This document shows, piece after piece, positions 7,568-11,669 of a DNA stretch of 11,669 bases (within the stretch, counting starts at the first letter, position 1; every line of letters begins with the position of its first letter). The notes under the pieces are model-generated. The model had not been told where the DNA came from and ran no database searches. It saw only the letters and a program-made list of their open reading frames with translations. Source of the DNA: Desulfobacteraceae bacterium UBA2230 (GTDB taxonomy: Bacteria > Desulfobacterota > Desulfobacteria > Desulfobacterales > Desulfosarcinaceae). The position numbers were made by a program, and so were the translations under genes. The stretch spans positions 1-11,669 of the forward strand of contig DDYQ01000102.1 of NCBI GenBank assembly GCA_002348005.1, given 5' to 3'.

Positions 7568-8731
7568 ATGTCCGTCTCCGCACCAACCGATCAACCGACA
7601 ACCGGCATATACATTCATATACCGTTCTGCCAACGCAAGTGCCGCTACTGCGATTTCTACTCGGTAACCGGCCAGCAGCGCATCCCCGGCTATCTGGGAG
7701 CGTTGCATAAAGAAATGCAACTGACTTCCACACCCGGCGTCAAGGCCGATACGCTGTATATCGGCGGCGGCACCCCGTCTCTGCTCACTCCCCGGCAGGC
7801 CGGACAGATCGTGGATTGGTCGGCGCAATACTTCAATTTGGAAGCCGGAGCCGAAATGACCCTGGAAGTCAACCCGGCGACGGTTACGGCGCGCGACCTG
7901 CAGGATTACGCCGCCTTCGGCTTTAATCGCATCAGCATCGGCGTACAATCGTTCAACGATCAACACCTCACCTTTTTGGGACGCCTGCACACCGCCGATC
8001 AAGCCCTGGCTGCCGTGAAAGCTGCCGTGAAAGCCGGTTTCATCAATATCGGTCTCGATTTGATCTACGGTCTTCCCGACCAGACACCCGGCTCCTGGAA
8101 AGCCGATTTGCTGCAGGCCCTGCGCCTGGAACCCCGGCATATGGCCTGCTACATGTTGAGCTACGAAGCGCACACCCCCCTGGAGGCCGACCGCCGGGCG
8201 GGGCGCATCGTTCCGCTTTCGGATCTGCGCACGGCCGACCTGTTCCGCATGACTCACGACTTCCTCGGCGCCGCCGGCTATGAACATTACGAAATCTCCA
8301 ATTTTGCCCGAGGCAGGCGCTGGCGCTCGATCCACAATCAGAAGTATTGGAACTTTCTGCCCTATATCGGACTCGGCCCCTCGGCGCACAGCTGCCGTAT
8401 TCCCCGGCGCTGGTGGAACCACCGCACTCTCGAACGTTATATGGCCGATCTTCAGCAGAATCGCCTGCCGATTGCCGAACAGGAGCAGCTGAGTCATGAG
8501 CAAAGGTTGATCGAAGCCCTGTACCTTGGGCTGCGCCAGGCAGACGGGATCGACCTGCAAGCCTTCCTGTTCGAGTTCCGGATTGACTTTAAACTTTACT
8601 TCCACAAGGCCCTTGACCGCTTCGCGGCTGAAGGCTGGCTTGTATTGGAGACCCAACGCTGCCGGTTGACCATGGAGGGCATGCTCTTTCTTGACCGCAT
8701 CGTAGATGAGATGGTGGAACTGATTGGTTAA
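7568..8731 (+). CDS. hemW: HemW, radical SAM heme chaperone (HemN-like)
   Basis: HemW binds heme and a radical SAM [4Fe-4S] cluster and is thought to deliver heme to membrane targets; it was formerly annotated as oxygen-independent coproporphyrinogen oxidase. Length is 387 residues (E. coli HemW 378). The cluster motif is C21-x3-C25-x2-C28 followed by D-F; it lacks the extra cysteine of true HemN (CX3CX2CXC). Other landmarks are GGGTPS (66-71), EVNPATV, GVQSFND, DLIYGLPDQT (164-173), YEISNFA, and HNQKYW (256-261), the HNxxYW signature of HemW, followed by GLGPSAHS. The C-terminal HemN-type domain is complete. The ATG at 7568 lies 7 nt after the thiC stop, with only a weak upstream AAGTAGG, so it is probably co-transcribed with thiC. 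An exact 12-bp tandem duplication at 8009-8032 encodes AVKAAVK without altering the usual spacing of motifs. Confidence 0.93.
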   Translation: MSVSAPTDQPTTGIYIHIPFCQRKCRYCDFYSVTGQQRIPGYLGALHKEMQLTSTPGVKADTLYIGGGTPSLLTPRQAGQIVDWSAQYFNLEAGAEMTLEVNPATVTARDLQDYAAFGFNRISIGVQSFNDQHLTFLGRLHTADQALAAVKAAVKAGFINIGLDLIYGLPDQTPGSWKADLLQALRLEPRHMACYMLSYEAHTPLEADRRAGRIVPLSDLRTADLFRMTHDFLGAAGYEHYEISNFARGRRWRSIHNQKYWNFLPYIGLGPSAHSCRIPRRWWNHRTLERYMADLQQNRLPIAEQEQLSHEQRLIEALYLGLRQADGIDLQAFLFEFRIDFKLYFHKALDRFAAEGWLVLETQRCRLTMEGMLFLDRIVDEMVELIG

Positions 8732-8744
8732 AATTTTAGACCCT

Positions 8745-8776
8745 GACGGCGAGCCCCTTGTATACAGACCGCCGTC
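8745..8776 (+). terminator. Hairpin after hemW, weak terminator candidate
   Basis: GACGGCG (8745-8751) and CGCCGTC (8770-8776) form a perfect 7-bp stem around an 18-nt loop, 13 nt after the hemW stop. No T-tract follows, so it may be a partial or Rho-related terminator, or an mRNA-stabilising hairpin. It lies within the 87-nt gap before the next gene. Confidence 0.3.
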
Positions 8777-8818
8777 CGTGTGTTACCCTTGTAGCAGAAA
8801 AATAAAAGATACGGCATA

Positions 8819-9703
8819 ATGGACCCGATCATTCCAAATGAAGCACAACGTGAGGCAATCGAGAAAACTGCCATGTCCGGCAGCGGCCTGTGCTGGACGT
8901 GCGGCACATGCGACTCCGAATGCCCCGTTTACCTTTACACCGGCCGCCTGCGCCCTCAAATCATCGTTCGAATGGCCAATTTGGGAATGCTGGACGAACT
9001 GATGGCCTTACCTCAAATCTGGTACTGCCTCGGCTGCCGCCGTTGCGGAACGGGATGTCCCAACCAGGTAAAGCCTTTCGAGTTGACGCGCTACCTGCGC
9101 AATACATTGCTGTGCAACAGCCGCGATGGCGCAGCATTGTCAGCCGCCCTGCGCAAGCTTATGGGAAATTTTCAGAGAGTTCGCTATCGTTCCATTCTCA
9201 GGGCAATGCATAACGAACAGGTCGCGATATCGGAGCGCGAATGGTATCAATGGCTCGAAAAGCCGATTCGTAATTCGATTTTCAAAGAGATCGAACTGGG
9301 TGTGCCGACCGAGCCGCTCAAAGCTGAACTCCCCCACGCCCACTCCCCCCGGGTATGCCTTTCCTGCAGTGAATGCAGCAATTGCTGCCCCATCTTCCAC
9401 GAGAGGTCGATATTCGATCCTCAGCATATCATCCGTATGTCCAACCTTGGCTTGACCGGAGAACTGCTCAAGTCGCCTTCCATATGGATGTGTCTGGGCT
9501 GCCGGCGGTGCGCCCAAACGTGCAGTCAACTGGTCAGCGGATATGATGTCATCCGCCGCCTCCGGCTGCTTGCCGTTGAGCGGGGAGAAGTCGACCCGCA
9601 CTTTCCCTCCCGCCTGCTCGAACTCGAGCGCCTGATCTACCCGCGGCTTCTGGATGAAATCGATCATCTGGTTGGAATGTTCGGGCTCCAATCCGGACGC
9701 TGA
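8819..9703 (+). CDS. Duplicated HdrC-like protein with four predicted [4Fe-4S] clusters
   Basis: A 294-residue soluble electron-transfer protein built from two HdrC-type (heterodisulfide reductase subunit C) modules. Module 1 has C25-x2-C28-x2-C31-x3-C35-P and C70-x2-C73-x2-C76-x3-C80-P. Module 2 has C180-x2-C183-x2-C186-x3-C190-P (plus an extra C189) and C225-x2-C228-x2-C231-x3-C235, the last followed by S instead of P. Each module also shows the family's RMxNLG and IW-x-CLGCRRC segments, and they align without gaps through this core. By analogy to ferredoxin folds, each module should hold two clusters. A basic linker (about 100-175) separates them. No signal peptide, membrane helix, flavin or CCG (HdrB/HdrD) domain is present, and no hdrA or hdrB is adjacent, so the redox partner is unknown. 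The ATG at 8819 has no clear Shine-Dalgarno sequence, but the next in-frame ATG is close to the first cluster motif. Confidence 0.88.
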   Translation: MDPIIPNEAQREAIEKTAMSGSGLCWTCGTCDSECPVYLYTGRLRPQIIVRMANLGMLDELMALPQIWYCLGCRRCGTGCPNQVKPFELTRYLRNTLLCNSRDGAALSAALRKLMGNFQRVRYRSILRAMHNEQVAISEREWYQWLEKPIRNSIFKEIELGVPTEPLKAELPHAHSPRVCLSCSECSNCCPIFHERSIFDPQHIIRMSNLGLTGELLKSPSIWMCLGCRRCAQTCSQLVSGYDVIRRLRLLAVERGEVDPHFPSRLLELERLIYPRLLDEIDHLVGMFGLQSGR

Positions 9704-9710
9704 ACCTACG

Positions 9711-9734
9711 GCTGTATAAACAACCTCGTACAGC
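9711..9734. repeat. Inverted repeat between convergent genes
   Basis: GCTGTA (9711-9716) and TACAGC (9729-9734) can form a 6-bp stem with a 12-nt loop in the 97-nt space between the HdrC-like gene and the convergent nucleotidase gene. It is symmetric and could act on either transcript, but has no T-tract on either side, so a terminator role is uncertain. Confidence 0.25.
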
Positions 9735-9800
9735 AGGCTAAAACATCCGTGCGTCTGGTGTTCTGCCTGACGGCACGCCGTTGATACCGACTCCTCCGGC

Positions 9801-11312
9801 TTAACGAATCTTGCGCCGGCCGTCGTAATCCGGCGCTACGCCGCCCCGGCTGCGTATGTACTCGGCAAGCACTTCGATGCGTCGCCTTCCCGTATCCCGC
9901 AACCCAATGCCTTTGAGCCATCTTCTGGCAAAGAAGGAGTTGGCCGCTCCGGTATAGATCCGATCATCGACCAGCGGTCTTCCGCCGCAGTATGCTTCTC
10001 TCAGTTTCCGGTCTTCGATTCTGTAGCGTATCCCCGAGACCGCCGGCCTTTCCGCCAGAAGCAGCCGCCTGAGCGTCGTGCCATCGATATTAAATGTGAC
10101 GATGGTATCATCAAAGGGGTCCATGGCCACCAGGTCGCCGCGGGTGATCGGTCCTTTGACCAGGGGCGAACGGACCCCCCCGATGTTCTCAAGCACCAAT
10201 TGGGTCTTGAAAGTTGCGCGTATGGCATCGGCCATCAGGTTGTACTCGGCAAGGTCGTCATTGAGGGTGACGAAATCCCCTGCTGCATGGCCGATGACTT
10301 CGCCGTAGCGGCCGGCCAGAGGCTTCCAGAAACGGTCCACCACAGCGGCTACCGCCGGATCGGGGGGCAGTTCACGGGTCACTGGAATCAAACGCGCATG
10401 GTAGCGCTCCACGTACCAGCGCCCCATGTCGTCTTTGGTAAAGAGCAGGTCAAGACGGCCCAACTCTCCACCCCACTGATGATTCTGAACCAGAATGGTC
10501 CCGCCGATCTCGTGTGCCTTTGATTCTCCGCCGCGCCATACGAATTTGCCGGAGGGCAACCGTGAATGGGAGTGCCCGCCGATGATCACATCAATCTCCG
10601 GGATGCTTTTGGCGATGCGCTGATCCACCTTGTCGCCGCAGTGCGAAATGGCGATCAGGATATCGGCTTGCGGTTTTAAAGTGTCAGCCATGCGGCGCGC
10701 GCTTTTCAACGGATCGGAAACGATCACGCCCTGCCGCGCCGCGGGATAGGCGCCGGCCTCTCGGGTCAGCAGTCCGAACAGAGCAATTCTCAGCGAACCA
10801 ATCCTCTGGATGGTGTAGGCGCTGGCCAGCAACCGGCCGTCGGATTTCAAAAAGGCATTGGCGCACAGGACCGGATAGCGGGCCTGGGCAATCAGTTTTC
10901 GGGTTTGGGCAAGCGAGCGGCTGAATTCATGATTGCCGATGGCGGCGAAATCGTATCCGACCGCATTCATAGCGGCAACATCGGCTTCACCGTGATACTC
11001 TATCGAAAAAGCTGTACCGTCGGAGAAGTCGCCGGCATCCACCAGCCACACGGTGGCTCCTCGGCGATCAAGCTCAGCACGTATGCGATTGACCAGCGTG
11101 GCGCGCCGGGCGATACCGCCGATGTCGCTGCGTTTGGCAAGCTGCGCCAATTCCGAACCCTGCGGGACGACCTCAGGATAACTGAAAGGCAAAAGATGCC
11201 CATGCGTATCGTTGGTGTGCAGAATCGTCAGCGCTGCCGATTCGGCCCGAACGGCCGTTGAGATGCACAGCAGTACAACCGTGACGATCGCCAGCCGGAG
11301 GAAACGATGCAT
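9801..11312 (-). CDS. Secreted 5'-nucleotidase / UshA-family metallophosphatase
   Basis: Predicted periplasmic bimetallic phosphoesterase that removes phosphate from nucleotides or related esters. The 503 residues begin with a Sec signal peptide: basic MHRFLRL, a hydrophobic core to about 19, and a likely cut after VRA (23). The N-terminal metallophosphatase domain carries HTNDTHGH (D35, H37), DAGD (92-95), GNHEF (126-130), SHCGD (H224) and GGHSHS (H247, H249), the full set of metal-site motifs. A C-terminal 5'-nucleotidase domain follows, with ENIGGVRSPL, GPITRGDLVAMDPFDDT and ANSFFARRW. Family members are often about 550 residues, so the protein is slightly short but not obviously truncated. 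Substrate cannot be told from sequence. C16 lies in the signal peptide without a proper lipobox. It starts 40 nt after darP on the same strand, so co-transcription is possible; its own Shine-Dalgarno sequence is weak. Confidence 0.93.
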   Translation of the reverse strand: MHRFLRLAIVTVVLLCISTAVRAESAALTILHTNDTHGHLLPFSYPEVVPQGSELAQLAKRSDIGGIARRATLVNRIRAELDRRGATVWLVDAGDFSDGTAFSIEYHGEADVAAMNAVGYDFAAIGNHEFSRSLAQTRKLIAQARYPVLCANAFLKSDGRLLASAYTIQRIGSLRIALFGLLTREAGAYPAARQGVIVSDPLKSARRMADTLKPQADILIAISHCGDKVDQRIAKSIPEIDVIIGGHSHSRLPSGKFVWRGGESKAHEIGGTILVQNHQWGGELGRLDLLFTKDDMGRWYVERYHARLIPVTRELPPDPAVAAVVDRFWKPLAGRYGEVIGHAAGDFVTLNDDLAEYNLMADAIRATFKTQLVLENIGGVRSPLVKGPITRGDLVAMDPFDDTIVTFNIDGTTLRRLLLAERPAVSGIRYRIEDRKLREAYCGGRPLVDDRIYTGAANSFFARRWLKGIGLRDTGRRRIEVLAEYIRSRGGVAPDYDGRRKIR

Positions 11313-11352
11313 ATATCGCTTTCTGAGGAGTGCAGTAACTATTCCGTCCCCG

Positions 11353-11669
11353 TTATTCGATAGCGCACTGGCCTAAATAGCGGAAAAGTGCACGCGCCTG
11401 TTTTCGTCGCAGGTGTTCGGGGGTCGTGGGGTCTACGGCTTCCTTGGCCATAGCGGCAAGTTTGGTGCGTTCAAGGCACGGGTAGGTGTCGATCAGCCAT
11501 TGCAAGCGCTCCTGGTTGCCCTCCAGCAGTTCATCGCGCCACCGTTCGAGCTGTTTGAAGCGGCGCACTTCGAGGCTGTGACCTTGCGCCATTATTTCCA
11601 ATTTCTGATGAATGGGTGCGGCATCGATCTGTCGCATAAGGCTGCCGATGTACTGAAGCTGCCGGCGGC
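11353..11669 (-). CDS. darP: DarP/YjgA (DUF615) ribosome maturation factor, N-terminus beyond window
   Basis: Member of the DUF615 family; E. coli DarP (YjgA, 183 residues) associates with late 50S precursors and promotes subunit maturation. The last 104 residues are visible. Reading into the window from the right edge, the frame gives RRQLQYIGSLMRQIDAAPI, which closely resembles the RQLQLIGKMLRQ...EPI core of E. coli YjgA, followed by FKQLERWRDELLEG and a C-terminal FRYLGQ matching the FQYLREL end. The ATG at 11637 is internal, because the homologous core extends upstream of it without a stop. The protein is basic and helical with no membrane segment. It is the upstream neighbour of the nucleotidase gene on the same strand. 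Confidence 0.93.
   Translation of the reverse strand, partial: RRQLQYIGSLMRQIDAAPIHQKLEIMAQGHSLEVRRFKQLERWRDELLEGNQERLQWLIDTYPCLERTKLAAMAKEAVDPTTPEHLRRKQARALFRYLGQCAIE

Noticed and set aside
8009..8032. Exact 12-bp tandem duplication in hemW as a recent insertion
   Set aside because: The distance between the LGR and GLP motifs equals that in E. coli HemW (34 residues each), so the repeat does not add length and is likely a codon coincidence.
7553..8656. Minus-strand open frame of 367 codons
   Set aside because: It is antisense to hemW over its whole length, and hemW has all family motifs; no domain is recognisable in the antisense product.
11256..11312. Lipoprotein signal at C16 of the nucleotidase
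   Set aside because: The residue before the cysteine is leucine, which does not fit a lipobox, while VRA at 21-23 gives a normal signal peptidase I site.

Overview
The window looks like a piece of a moderately GC-rich chromosome from an anaerobic proteobacterium-like organism, most probably a Desulfobacterota (former Deltaproteobacteria) member. This is inferred from the gene mix: a short-form ThiC, an orphan HdrC-type iron-sulfur protein, a RecBCD-type nuclease, and DarP, which is otherwise best known from beta- and gammaproteobacteria. No mobile element, CRISPR array, tRNA or rRNA was seen. Most genes are ordinary housekeeping genes.

Left part (1-5122, minus strand): recB followed by recD, overlapping by four bases (ATGA). 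recD runs off the left edge just after its TVHKSQ helicase motif. Both proteins carry intact helicase motifs, and RecB has its C-terminal nuclease residues. No recC lies immediately upstream of recB, so RecC, which the complex needs, must be encoded elsewhere (possibly beyond the left edge). Between recB and the next, divergent gene is a stretch of about 490 bp in which I recognise no gene.

Middle part (5609-9703, plus strand): a 144-residue protein made of two ungapped 53-residue repeats, each ending in a CQLGxF signature, which I do not recognise; then a promoter-like element, a TPP (THI-box) riboswitch and a strong intrinsic terminator leading into thiC. hemW, a radical SAM heme chaperone, starts 7 nt after thiC and so probably shares its transcript and riboswitch control. 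After an 87-nt gap comes a 294-residue protein that is an internally duplicated HdrC module with four predicted [4Fe-4S] clusters and no other Hdr subunit beside it. Thus thiC, hemW and the HdrC-like gene all encode Fe-S proteins.

Right part (9801-11669, minus strand): a secreted 5'-nucleotidase/UshA-family metallophosphatase, convergent with the HdrC-like gene. It lies 40 nt downstream of a partial darP (yjgA, DUF615), a ribosome-maturation factor whose N-terminus lies beyond the right edge.

The items most worth a second look are the repeat protein at 5609-6043, the thiC leader with a possible long-range antiterminator pairing, the orphan double-HdrC protein, and recB-recD without an adjacent recC.
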